From positions 107,353,602 to 107,417,601 of the forward strand of contig CM068826.1 of the NCBI GenBank assembly GCA_028554795.2: 64,000 nt of DNA, read 5' to 3'. Below the pieces are notes generated by a model. It was not told where the DNA came from. It made no database searches and saw only the letters and a list, made by a program, of their open reading frames with translations. This document shows, piece by piece, positions 1 through 12,900 of the stretch. Each line of letters starts with the position of its first letter. The stretch's first letter is position 1. The stretch is from Sinohyriopsis cumingii (lineage: Eukaryota; Mollusca; Bivalvia; Unionida; Unionidae). A program made the position numbers and the translations under genes.

Positions 1-29
1 TATTTAAGAATATGTTCTGTTGTCCGGAC

Positions 30-100
30 TCTGCCATATAACATGTACAAATTCACACTGTTATACTAAAAAAGTGGATTTGAACATGTTATATGGCAGA
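30..100. repeat. 27-bp inverted repeat
   Basis: Positions 30-56 (TCTGCCATATAACATGTACA...) pair with 74-100 with two mismatches around a 17-base loop. It could be the end of a small palindromic transposon. The CTGCCAT(A)TA words resemble the palindromic MITE at 58795. Confidence 0.8.
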
Positions 101-319
101 ATGGCCAAGGTGACTAACCACTGCTTCTTTCTAGTCTGGGCAAGCTTACCACTCCTGACATTATTATGTAATAAATCCAACATAGCCCAAATTGTGAGTG
201 GACAGTTGTGCATTGGAACTCTAAGTAAACAATGCCTGACTTGAAGTTTGTAATAGATCAGTGGAGATTGGGAATTTGTCAGTTAGTGTCAGGATACTAA
301 TTTCTGTCCCGATAATGAG

Positions 320-730
320 AGGGGATATGATGTCTTACTGTTGTGATCAGGAATTAAACCTGGTTCATCTGTCTTACAGTGTGGCACATATACTACTGGG
401 ATAAACTGTCTGGACAGGTTAGGTTAGTTAGTAAGTGTTCTTTCATACCTGGGCTGCTATATTTCTCTTTAATTTGTTGCTCATCCTCCAATGTCACATG
501 GATTCACTTCTCACAGTAGTTGTAATCCATTCTCAACCAGGCCTACCTGATACCAAGAATCCTGGACAAGCCCTCAAATGCAATGGATGGGGATACAAAT
601 TCTATCACAGTAAAGGATCAAACCAGGTTATTCTGTCTCAAAGTCAGGCACACATATCACTGGATTAAAAGGTACAGACCACCTAAGCTAGTTATTAAGT
701 GGTCTCATATACCTAGACTGCTACAAATGT
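320..730. repeat. Two diverged copies of an about 120-bp segment
   Basis: 340-470 and 605-725 share the order AAACC(T/A)GGTT, CTGTCT, CAGTGTGGCACATAT/CAGGCACACATAT, ACTGGATTAAA-type block, CAGGTTAGGTTAGTTA/CCACCTAAGCTAGTTATTAA and CATACCT(G/A)G.CTGCTA. Possibly a decayed SINE pair. Confidence 0.5.
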
Positions 731-1022
731 AATGACCATTACCAAGGGATGGATACTGAACTAAGAGTAAGGCAAGAAAATTAACACCGACTTGTATAGT
801 TTCAGGTGAATTTGGATCCTTAGCTATGTAAAAATAAAAAATAAAACTCCAATATTTCAAACTGAAGTGATAATCTTTAACATAAACATTAGGCACAGAA
901 TCTTAATGCTGATGCAAGTGTTGGTGTATGCATCACCATTTGCTAATACTGGTGAAACAAATACTTGATGGTTAAAAAAAAGATGGTTCTTTGGCTCAGA
1001 ATACAGGCAGAACTAGACTTAC

Positions 1023-1139
1023 CTTGAGTGGCAACATATCATTTGTGGCAAGGAAGAGCAACAGATGGAAATCTGAGACAGCTTCTAGGAACTTCTCAGG
1101 TGGAAACTGTTCCATGTAGGAAATTAAATTATTGAAGTC
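1023..1139 (-). CDS. NPLOC4: NPLOC4 coding exon L (last in window)
   Basis: 117 bp, 39 codons, phase 0/0: [39 protein letters not shown]. Matches human ...[23 protein letters not shown]. Acceptor CCATAG, donor GTAAGT. Human NPL4 continues for about 80 residues to a C-terminal NZF zinc finger; no such exon is visible in bases 1-1022. Confidence 0.95.
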
Positions 1140-3287
1140 CTATGGAAAAAAGTAAAATTGTTTATGAAATGGCAAAGCTTGTTTTCTTAAGGCTGCAAGG
1201 GCTGCTACTGGAAGTTCTTCTAGTCTTAAATTATAAATCTTAACTCCTTATAACTTGAACATAATCGGAATAAATGAATACTGCTTGATATCACAAGGAT
1301 TATCTGCAGTTGTGCATCAAACGTGCAAAATGAAAGCTGCTTACAACCTTTCTAATACAGGACTCCTTGTATTCATACACAATAAAAGATAATGTTTTCA
1401 TACTTAATCAAGAACTTGCTGTTTCACACTATGTCCTTAGGGTGATGTGTCATATCCTTTGAAGACTGCTGGGGTGGGAGAGCCAATTGTGCTAATTTGC
1501 ATAAGTAAAGTTCATAAAGTGGGATAGCCCAATTCATTTTAAGTTGTGGGTAAATCATAGAGATGCCTGATGCATGTAGAAGAACAAAAGTTAAAAATAC
1601 ATCAATTGCCCTGAATGAAAATGCTTAAGCCATCTGTATTAAAGATTATTGGTAAGTTTGTGAACAGTGATGTTTCATTGAAGTTGGATTTTTATATAAA
1701 ATGGAAAGCATGATTATTTCAGTTGTCAGAATAGTGCTCAAGTGTAATCTATTTTTTAAGGTGATTCAGGAAGCAATAAGCTATTTTCAAAGCAAGACCA
1801 ACAAAAATAAATTTTATAACTCCAGACTCATGGAGTTTTTCTTTGTGAAGCACAGAGGCATTTATTACTGCCATATTACCTGTAAAGCCCCCATTAAACT
1901 TGAAAATATTATGTCACCTCCCCCATTCCTCCAATGAAATGCTCAGTCCCAAATGTGATATATATTCATTTTTCTGACTACATTGGAAACAGTTTGACAA
2001 TGCTAACATTATGGCCACTGATAAAAACTCAGTTCTGACCAGAACTGGCTCAGATAATTCAGCAGGGAAGTTTGAACAACAGGGTCTAGCTTGTTTGTTC
2101 TACTGATTACTCCTAAGAACTGCACAGAAATCATGTAAGGATGGTATCTGTGTGGAAAATCTGCCAGGGCATTATATGATGGCAGATCTGGATCTGTGCA
2201 GTTTGCAGTTGGACTCATAAGTGAGTACATATGGTAGATAGATTAGCAATAGTTTGGTAGTATACTGATAAGTCAGTTTCTTTCATCGGAGATAAGTGAT
2301 GGGGATGGACAAATGACAGATGGACAAAAGACACACAGTCATGGATGGACAAATGACAGGGACAACAGACACATGGTCATAAGTCTTATGGCCAGGTGAG
2401 CCTAAACTGATGAATAATAACATTATATACTGAAGACTGCTTGGTTTCTAAATTCAATAATACATTATATACTGAAGACTGCTTGGTTTCTAAATTCAAT
2501 AATACATTATATACTGATGACTGCTTGGTTTCTAAATTCAATAATACATTATATACTGATGACTGCTTGGTTTCTAAATTCAATAATACATTATATGCTG
2601 ATGACTGCTTGGTTTCTAAATTCAGTAATAATGGATGAAAATTTGACCATTAAACAACAACAGATGAAATTACAAATTTCAAATTAATGATGGAATGACT
2701 GAAACGAAACTATGCCTTTTGGTCCCTGGGCATAAAATTAAATTTTTGTCCATGACTTGTCAAATGTAACATATACCAACATATGCTTTAGAAATGTAGA
2801 GACAGAATATAGCTTGAAAGTAAATGCATTCTTAAAATTATTCACATCAACCAAAAATCATTCAGAAAGCATGTAAAGATGGTATCTGTATGGAAAATAT
2901 AGGATATACAAGAGTAGGTAAGTATTTCTAATCATTGTACAACAGTTGAAAAATCTGTTGTCTGGCACCTGTCCCAGATACTTACAAGATTCATACAAAA
3001 TAATGATTTCAGGCAAGTAGAAAATTGTCCAATATTGAGCCTTGATGATTTGAATGTTACTTACTTGTACCTCCCCAATATCAGCTCTATTCTCTATACT
3101 GAAGGTTTTCAGACCTTTATAATCAGTGAATGTGCTTTTAGGTTCCACGGGAAAGGCAGCTGTTATATCTACCAGCAAATACTCAACAGGTAGTGGACGT
3201 GCCAGTTGGGTTACTTCATTGCCATACTCATCTGTGTACTGTATTAGAAACATTGAACATAAATATATACATACATGTATACATATG

Positions 3288-3320
<33 letters not shown>

Positions 3321-6300
3321 ACTTCTTAAAGATCATTTCTACCATTATAATTACATATAATGAAACTCAATCCATTTCTCTCTGCTAAATCTATCTGTGG
3401 ACAATGAAATTAACATATGCTGTGATGTATATTGAAATACAGAATTTTAAGATTATTGAAAGAAGTATGATTTTTCTATGCAATGTTAGAACCATCTTCC
3501 ACCCATCTGTTCCACCTCTCACTGCCCATTATTATCTATGACATTATTTCATGAGTCAAAGTTTTTCACATCTGCCACCAAATTAAACTCAACAAAAAGT
3601 GATGATTTCAGGCTATACAGTTGAGCAGTCGGCAGGAGGTGATAGTTCACTTTATTTTATAAAACCTTTCACTTGACTATGTACACACTCAAACAATTGG
3701 TGAAATACAATTTTAAATGCAGTTATTCCTTGAACACAGAAGACTTTTCATATGAAAATGCAAAACTAGATATGAGCTTAAAGTGTGAATAAATTACAGA
3801 TTCAAATCTATTGACTGGAGCAAACAGATGCATATTTAGTCAATTTTTCCTCCTTAAATTAGGAATTAAAGCATTAATGTGATAAGGGCTGCTCCATTAA
3901 AATATACTTGTGACCCACGGAAGCAAATTTCAATGTGGAAGAGTCAACCATTGATGCAGTTTAGAACCATGTATTGTTTTCATATGAACTCTCTGAGTGA
4001 TCAGAGTACCTTGGCATATATTTTGTTAAAATTGTCTTCTCATTGGAACATATTCGTGTAAATGGAACATCCCTCAAAGGAATGATTTAAGGAAGAAATA
4101 CAAAACGTGCTTGAAAATAAAATGTATGTTTTTTGAACATTTGGATAATTTTTCACCATGATTTATATTTATAAATCAAAATTTTCAGTAAATTATGTTT
4201 CTCCAAGAATATTTACCCAATCACTTTACATTAGTAATACTAGCTTGCTACTTCATGAATCTAGCCCTACTAAAGGATGAAACTCTTCTTTTCCTATCTC
4301 ATACAGACAAAGGGTAATAACTCTTGCCCAGTATCTCCGTTGCTGCCATCAGGTGCTGCTAGTTTGTAGCTGAGGCTGAGCAAATATATCATCAAGGATG
4401 CTCACATGGTGAGGTGACTGGGAGGATTTTTAAGTAATGTGATTTTGTAAGTATTCTTGGAGAAGCATAATTTACTGAAAAATCACATTAGGAGAACAGG
4501 TAACAGGAGGGAATGCTGAGCATCCAACCTCTACCTAGGGAAGGATGTCTGGACTCATTGTGCAAATGACAACCCCTTCTCCTAATTACACAAGCAACAC
4601 AGCCTAGGGTCACTTCACCTGTGACCCTTATAATACGGTTAAGAACATAAATGCTGAAATCTTCTAACCTACAAAATTTCACTGGTGAATCCAATGAAGT
4701 TGATTGGCTGTGTTGTTTTGATTGGGTCTGGTGGCAATCTAAGCTGCCACCACTGGACCTGCCAGATTCAAGGTTTGCCTCTATGAAGATAAATCTCTGA
4801 GTTCAAAACTCGAGAAGCTTGACTGCTTGCTAGCCAACAGCTTCTATTATATCTCAAATCAAAACATCACGTTCAAATGCCAGGCTCGCAGAGATGGCTT
4901 GAATCACCTAAGCAGTAATCTTCATGAGGTGACTGACCTTGCGAGACGTCAAGAGTAGCATATAACCCATTTCAGCCATGAGGCATGGGCTTTAGGGGTG
5001 ATACCCTGATTCCTGGCTTTCAACAGGAGAAAGAGGTGTATGTGCATGCCACGACTTGTCTCTGTGCATGTGCATTTTAAGTAGTGCCTCGGTGCACAAA
5101 CAGGATCTTGCATGGCAGCTGCTCTTGACCTGTCTATGGAAGAGAGCAAGCGAATGAAGACTTTGATTACAGACAGATGGTAACCCATTTTTGACCACAA
5201 AGTTGTGTCAAGAAGACCACTGAACCATCCGATTTGAACTGAAGATAGTTTGGTTAGACACAAATGGCATGCAGCTCAATTAGCCTGTGTGTGAAAGCTA
5301 AAGCTATCAGGAAACATGTTTTGCATGATAGCAACCTTACAAAAGTGTGGGCTACAGGATCAAATTTATTTGAATTGCACCATGCTAAATCCCAGGAAAG
5401 ACTCCATTTTGGAAACAGAGTGAGGGATTTTGGTCAACTGAGATCAAAATGGACTAAAAGATCCAAATGGTCTTTATCATGCCCAATATCACGCCTGCTG
5501 GAATGTGACCAATATCATGGAGTGGTAACTGTTGATAGTGATCGGGGCCAACTATTTCTCCTCAAAAAGCCAGAGAAAATAGTTAGCCATTTGACGGATT
5601 GCAACAATCAGAGGGATGATGTTAGTGGTATAGCACCAGTTCCTGAAAACATGCCACTTTCCCTCATAAGCCATCAGAGTGGAGGGCCCTGGATAAGTCA
5701 TACCAGGTGGCATTGATCCTCTCTGAAACTGTCACTAGCTGTTCCTTGTGCATCTTCTCTGAAACTCACTAGCTGTCCCTTGTGCATAAGCAGTGAACAT
5801 TCAGAAGTCTGGCATTGCTGGAACTGCCGGCTGGTTTGCCCAGTGTACAGCTGGCCTGGATGATGTTGGTTTAGAAGACAGTCTGGCTATCACCAGTACT
5901 TGCCATTCCAAGGACCTGGCTGAACGAAACAGATTTTTTCACTGAAATCTCTCTCATAATAAAGACATGTCACTGATGGTGCAGCTAGATGGACTGATCT
6001 GTCACAAAGATACCCGTAAATGCTTGTTGGCTGGATGGTTTCAACAAAAAGGTCCACATGTTGGGATGGCAATGTGATGATATAATGAGTTGGATCCAAT
6101 GGATCCAGTACAAAACCCCATGTATCCAGAATTACAGGACCGAAGGCCATGCTTAGACATGTGGAGGAGGCCTTCTCTCCAATGAGCTGCCTAAAATTGG
6201 AGGTGGGGGGAAGAACACTCCCCCAATGAATTGGAATGGCATGCAATAAACTAGCTGGCTGGACTCTTTTTGCATAAGGTCCCCCATACTGGACAGCTGG

Positions 6301-9300
6301 TAATGGTGCGGTGATATAAGGAGTCAGTTCCAACAGATCCAATACAAACCCCATGCATCCTGACTTACAGGCCTGAAGGCCATCCTCAGAATTGAAGGGA
6401 GTGGAGGGACAGCCAAACATTGGTGGACACTCCTCCCTAAGGCACAGAATCATTAGTGACAAACTTTCACTTGTCTTCCTTGAATTATTCTGTCTTTCCT
6501 TCCCTAAGATGCCTTTAATATAGACTATTGCTTTGAACTTTGCATTTTAAGCATCTAGTAGACATTTCTCCTGAAATGACACAAGACGAGAAAACAAAGC
6601 ATTAATTAGCAATTCAGTATTTTACTAACTAGCTAATACCGTAGCCCAGGCATCATATGACCAAGTATTACACACGCTGCATGTCACAGATGATATACAC
6701 TTATTATATACAAAACAAGAGTCATGGTTGTCTTCTATGCTCTGAAGTTGCATATTACATTTATTTGACATTTCTGCTGAAATGACAAATGAACAGAAAA
6801 CAAAGCATAAATGAGTAATTATCACGTTACTAACTCACAAATATATACATATTCCTATTACTAACAGAGTAATCAAAAATAGTGTTGCATTTGATGCTTT
6901 ATAGACTATAAACTTATGCATTTCATGCATTTAGGTGATATTTCTACTGAAACAAGACAAGAATGGATAACAAAGCAGAAATTAACAGTGCAGCATGTAA
7001 AAAAAACTTGCTAAACCAACTCCATTACTACAGAGCAAGCAAAAATAGTATCACGTTAACTTGTAAATGACAACATCAGGTCAACGATAGCATGGTGTAA
7101 CATGGTCTTAAATAGATAAAGTCCATAAAGGTGACAAAGTCACTCAAATGTGGCAGAAACTAAAAATAATGTATACAATCTGCAGCAGAATGACTGTCCC
7201 AAAATAAAACCAAACTGAAACTTGGATGGTCCAAATTGAACACTAAAATGGCTTGGATTGTCGGTCTTAAAATGCAAGCTGTTATCTGTACTGCAGCGAA
7301 GCTAAAAACTAGCAATACCTTGTGGCGGCAGGGGGATTTAATGGGCAAGAGTTATTGTCCTTAGTCTATATGAGACAGACAGGAAAAAAATGATTTTGTC
7401 TTTTAATAGGGCTGGATTTGCAAGGCAGCAGGCTAATATTCCTGATGTCATGTGACGGGGGAATGTATCTTAAGGAGAAATGAGCACAAATCTAACAATT
7501 GCACATCTTAGGACAGACCTTGATATCTGCCAATATATTTACTAAAGTATAAACTTTAAACTTCTGCTTCCCAAAGCAGATAAAAATCTGATTAACAAAC
7601 TGAAAGTGCTGACCTGCATTTACTTCAAATGTGGAAGTTAGATATCCATCTTGACAATACCCACCTTATAGAAGACATCAGGTACATACTGTTCATTTGA
7701 AGACTCTTTGATGTAACCCAACTCAGGTGCATCTTTTGTAGGTATCAGGCAGTCATCCCTGACCAGTGCCATACACTGATTTGTCACCTGATAGCCCTCA
7801 AAATGAATCTGATTACTTGAATCACCTATAAAACAAAATATAACAAATGTAACTTTGATATCCCTTTTTTACAAACCTCACACATTAAACATCATGAATA
7901 ATTTAACCAGTATGATTCTAGATCCTCTACTCTCTCTACATGGCTGCAATAAAAAAATTACATAAATTAATATTTTAAACATGTCATTATAATCAAAACT
8001 TTGGTAAATGTAACCTTTAGACACTCCATAGGGACCCCTGCGATGGGTGCCAGAATTAGTAACTCTTTGCATGTTGCTACCATATGGATAAGTACATTGT
8101 ATGGTTTTATTAATTTCCACCCTGTGGTTTAAATGATAGGGTAATAAACTGATTGCAGACAGATAGAAAGCTAACACAAAGTGCATGCTTCTTACATAGT
8201 AAGAATAATATTAGTAATTCTCATTATGTAATATTCATCCACATGAATTGGTAAAAGACTCACTTTGTGTCAAGATATGTGGATGCTCACTGAGAAGTGT
8301 GAAGTTCAGATTATTCAGAATTCAAAATCTCCGGACTTTCTGCCAAACCTTTTCTGGTTTGGAATAAAGAGGACAAAAGGGATGAGGTTTGGCAAAACAA
8401 GAACCGAAATGCCTCTGAGACAATTTGGATCGCCCACTCTCTTGGCAGAAAGAGACGGATTCAATGCTGTTTAAAAAAAAAAAGAGTTAGGCACCTACTA
8501 GATACTTGTCTGCATGCAGTCAGGGACACAAGTCAACTGTATGAGAGTGGAGGTGCGAGTGTAGAGAAACTTTGTTTCCTATCTCCTTGATAAATCTCCT
8601 TGATAAGACTTCTGAGCAATTAACGATCATATATCTCCTTATCTCCATTCATCACGTCATTGATTGTGAATCAGAAATGATGTATAAGATAATGGTTGCT
8701 GTGAAATGGAGGGTCAGTTCTTTGTGTCTGCAAGTCCTCTATCTTGCAAACGAACAGCAGAGGCGATCCAAAGGGAGGTTTACAATGTCAGGGCAATAAG
8801 AGCATTGCTGGCCTGGTCTGTAAGCCTTCAGGAAAAGGAATGAAGGGATAACAACCCTGCTGTCGAAAACAACTGAGGCCTTGGCTTTGCATGCCAGTGT
8901 AGAAATGGAGGTGGTGGACGTTCTTAGTCTGGCAACAACCCATAAATTGTACTGCCACCTTAAAGATATACTTGGTTTGCTCTATGGTGGGATCTTAACA
9001 TGAACTATCATCAGGTTTATCTCCATATTCAGTGTGTGGGTTGTCCTGGTCGGGTTAAGATCAATATCCATATAATACATTCTTGGAGGCACAGACGAGG
9101 CATGGTCATTGTCTCTAATACTGTCATGGTACTGTCCAAGAGGACAAACCATAAGTAAAAGGCTAGCAGTATCCACAGGATGTAGTCACCAAATCAGTAC
9201 AGATGACTTGTTGAAAACTAAACCAGCCAGTATGGGTGTCAGGTGTATGGACAGCAGTGTAGATGGCTATGATGCTGGAATAATGGTTGTTGTTGTTGTT

Positions 9301-9832
9301 GTTATAGGGTTTAACGCCATTTTTCAGCACAAGATAGGTTATACATGACGGCCAGTTTTAATGGTGGAGGAAGAACCCGAGAAAACCCCGGAAAGAACCA
9401 CCGACCCACGAGAAGCTACCGGCAAGCTTTCTCACATATCCACATTGGCCGAGCCTGAGACTCAAACCCATGCAGACTGAGGTGAGATGGCAGTGATCCG
9501 TGACGGAGAGCGCTTTAGACCACTCGGCCACTTGGGGCCCCCTGGAATAATGGTAATATTAGGTGGATGGACAGATCTATCAATAAAATCCCTGGTAATG
9601 TTAATGTTCCATGGCTCAACCTGACAAGGCGTATGATACAGACCTGTTTACCCTATCCAAGGCATGTCATTAACAAACAACTTAATGTCATTAATTATTG
9701 TGGTCTGTCAGTAACCCTTCCACCCGATAACTGCATAATCACAGTCTTGCACACAATATGTAAATACAAATTAATAAAAATTCATGCTAATATTGTTTAT
9801 TGATACAAGAAAACTGCAATAAATCTGTATAT

Positions 9833-9915
<83 letters not shown>

Positions 9916-12900
9916 TTACAATATATGATAAAAAATTTTTTTATCAATATGCTATGATTGGTTTAGATGTCTAATGTACATAAAAACGAAAAAATATAGG
10001 TCAGTAAAGGCAGTTATCTTCATGTGATGAGTAAAAAAAATCCTTAATTTTTTTTGACACATTTAAATAAAATAAGCATTTTTATGTTTCTCCATAAAAG
10101 CTCAATAAGAATGCAAATTTCTGTTGAGTTATTTCTTCCACTAAAATATCACGTGTCCATGATATGGGAGGGAGATAAAGTATGATGTAATTAATAAGCA
10201 GATATAAAATCATTATCTGTGGCAATCTTTGAATCTGGCAACATATGTTTCACTGAAGATATCTGCTAAGACTAAAGGTAGATTATGTTTAATGATAAAC
10301 CTAAAAATCACTGCTTCTGCATTTGAAATAGCTCAATGACTGGTGATTGCACTGTCTTACTTGATAAGGGTTTTTAATGAGGTAGTTTGCTTTTTCAATG
10401 CAATAAAGTCATTATGGCTTTTTAACTTTGGACTCTGTATGCCTTTTGCAATGGTTTCTACCACCATGGAGACATGAGATTTCCATGTTATATACTGTGC
10501 AACATGATACTTTGATACAATGAACTATTTTAAGAGTGGACACATGTAAGAATATTTTTCTTGAAAAGTTTTTTTTTCTTTCTCTCACTAGCTTGCTCTG
10601 TAAACTGTTATTGCATTTTCAATTTTTATTCCTTGCATGATTTAACAACACAGCAAAACAAAAAACATTTTTCCAAAATTAAAATACAATAACTAAAATG
10701 AAAAACTGGAAATATAACATGAAGTTTGGCAGGTACAAAATAGAGAGCCATACATGTGCACTACAATGGGAAATCAGGGGACAGCACTAAATATTATTGA
10801 CTATTATTTCGGTTTCATATGTGACATCAAAAATGGCTCTCAAAGTTATGATAGTCTGTAAATTTTGATTACTGTTTGTAGTACCATAATATGAGTTGCT
10901 TCTCAGTAATAAGTATGATGAAACCATAACGGTAAACAGAACTGAGGATGATACTGAATAGAAGCCATATGGTAAATGAAAGGTATGGATTGAGAGCCAG
11001 ATGAATGCACAGTACAGTTGGCAGCCAGTATGGCATCAAAACTGAGGTGTGGCTGGATGATATGGACAGTATGGTCTGCAACCATATGGACAGCTGGACA
11101 GTATGGTCTGCAACCATATGGACAGCTGGACAGTATGGTCTGCAACCAAGATGGCATTAAAACTGAGTTGTGGCTTGACAGCAAATCTCATTCATGTCAT
11201 TTATAAACCCCATGTGACTGGACTTACACACCCAAATGCCATGCCTGGACATGCAGGGAGACTTAGGCCATCTAGGCTGCTTACAATATGGTGTAAACTC
11301 CCCCAAAGTATCGAAATTCTTGCCTAAAGCAGGAAGATGGAAGGACACAGAAATGGGGGTTCAAGTCATTAATAAACCCTATGCACCCCGACTTACTGGC
11401 CCAGGCCCATGCTCAGACATAGCAGGAGAGGACTTGCACCACCTGTGCTGCCCAGAATTTGGTGGAAACTCTCAAAAAGTATCTAAATTCTGCAGATATG
11501 ACATAATCCCCCACCAGGATGACCAAAGTCTCAGTATATGGTGAATGTTCATAACATCAGTACTCTCTGTCCTTTGATTCTGAATGTCCAAAAATGTTAG
11601 TGCTCTTGTTCCTTTCATTTCCATGTCACTCCAAGTTTCTTCCAGTTTTCCTTAGAACTGTTGACTATGTATTCTCTAACTGGCTCACATGCTGCACATA
11701 GTCAATTATGTACACTTTGTATATGCGAAATATGAGTCAGGGATTTCTCGCTGGCAAACATTCTTGCATTTAACATACATAGTCATTGTAGTTGATTCTT
11801 AAACAATAAAGTAAGGAAAGCAAAAAAAGGTAATGCATAGTAACTGTGTTATAAATGCAAGAGACTGCAGCTATATCAGGGTGATAAATAGTGTGTGCAA
11901 ATAACGAACTTCAAGACACATTCTATTACAATGTAGTCAGTAGAGACATGGGGGAAACTAAATCTGCAATTATGGTCAAAATTTTAAAAAATAATGTATA
12001 CCACCTGTAGAATAATTATTAATACATCTGAAAAGAACAAAACCTTCAATGGACGGGATGAAAAGTAGCACAAATTTCCAATCAATTTTGGGAGGCGAAG
12101 TGAATGATGTCAGTTCACAAGCAAAAGCTTAAAACAAGCACCACCTGTAGGCAGCAAGGGGAGGTAGTGGATTGGAGTTATTGTCCTTTGTCTTTATAAT
12201 ATAGACCAGAAAGATGAATTTTCATCTTTGAGAGGGCTGGATTTGGGAGGTAGAAGGGCTTATATTTCCAATGTTAATGTGATCAGGGAATGTATCTGAA
12301 GGAAAAAATGGTTCAGGCTGTGAATCTGAAAATAACTTGAAAACAAACCTTACAGTGGCTGGCTGCAGGAGGTGGCTGGCGATGTGAGGTGACCATAAAG
12401 TGGGTTGGAATTTTATGAGCTTTCATATTTACCTGTTACTATAACTGTAACGAACTTTGATCCAAAGTGACCATCTGAAGAGAGCTTGCAGGGGTTTGTG
12501 TACTTATTCTGGAAGTCTGCGGCCATTATACACTCCTCGGCACTGAGAAAATGGGAGTCCTGAAAAATATTGGATATGTACTGGATATCAACACATACCT
12601 GACAAAGAAAGCAATGTATAGTTACTTTTGTAGTACTTTGGATTGTATCAATTATGTGATATAAAATTCCTACAAAATATGAATGAATATCAGTGAGACC
12701 TGAAGCAAGTATCATAAAGTTCACAGAAAGATTAATGTTAAGTCCTGACGATTAAATTAATGGATAGGACAGCATATGTTAAAATAAATTCAAAAGAGTG
12801 TAACTACTTCTGTCCATCAAAAATGAAACTGTGTTTCTTATTTGATTGGGTGTATTACTGACTGAATGTCAAGGTTAAAATGACATGGCATAAAAGAAAA

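Noticed and set aside
1-1022. Search for the final NPLOC4 exon(s) with the NZF zinc finger
   Set aside because: No minus-strand segment resembles DSISLLLEAVR or the WxCxxC finger; the exon must lie outside the window.
2386-2638. Overlapping open frames on both strands with repeated peptides
   Set aside because: Produced by the 42-bp tandem unit, a multiple of three; no splice or start context.
5264-5716. 150-codon plus-strand open frame
   Set aside because: Antisense to and inside DIRS-like copy 1; composition and the lack of related protein argue for chance.
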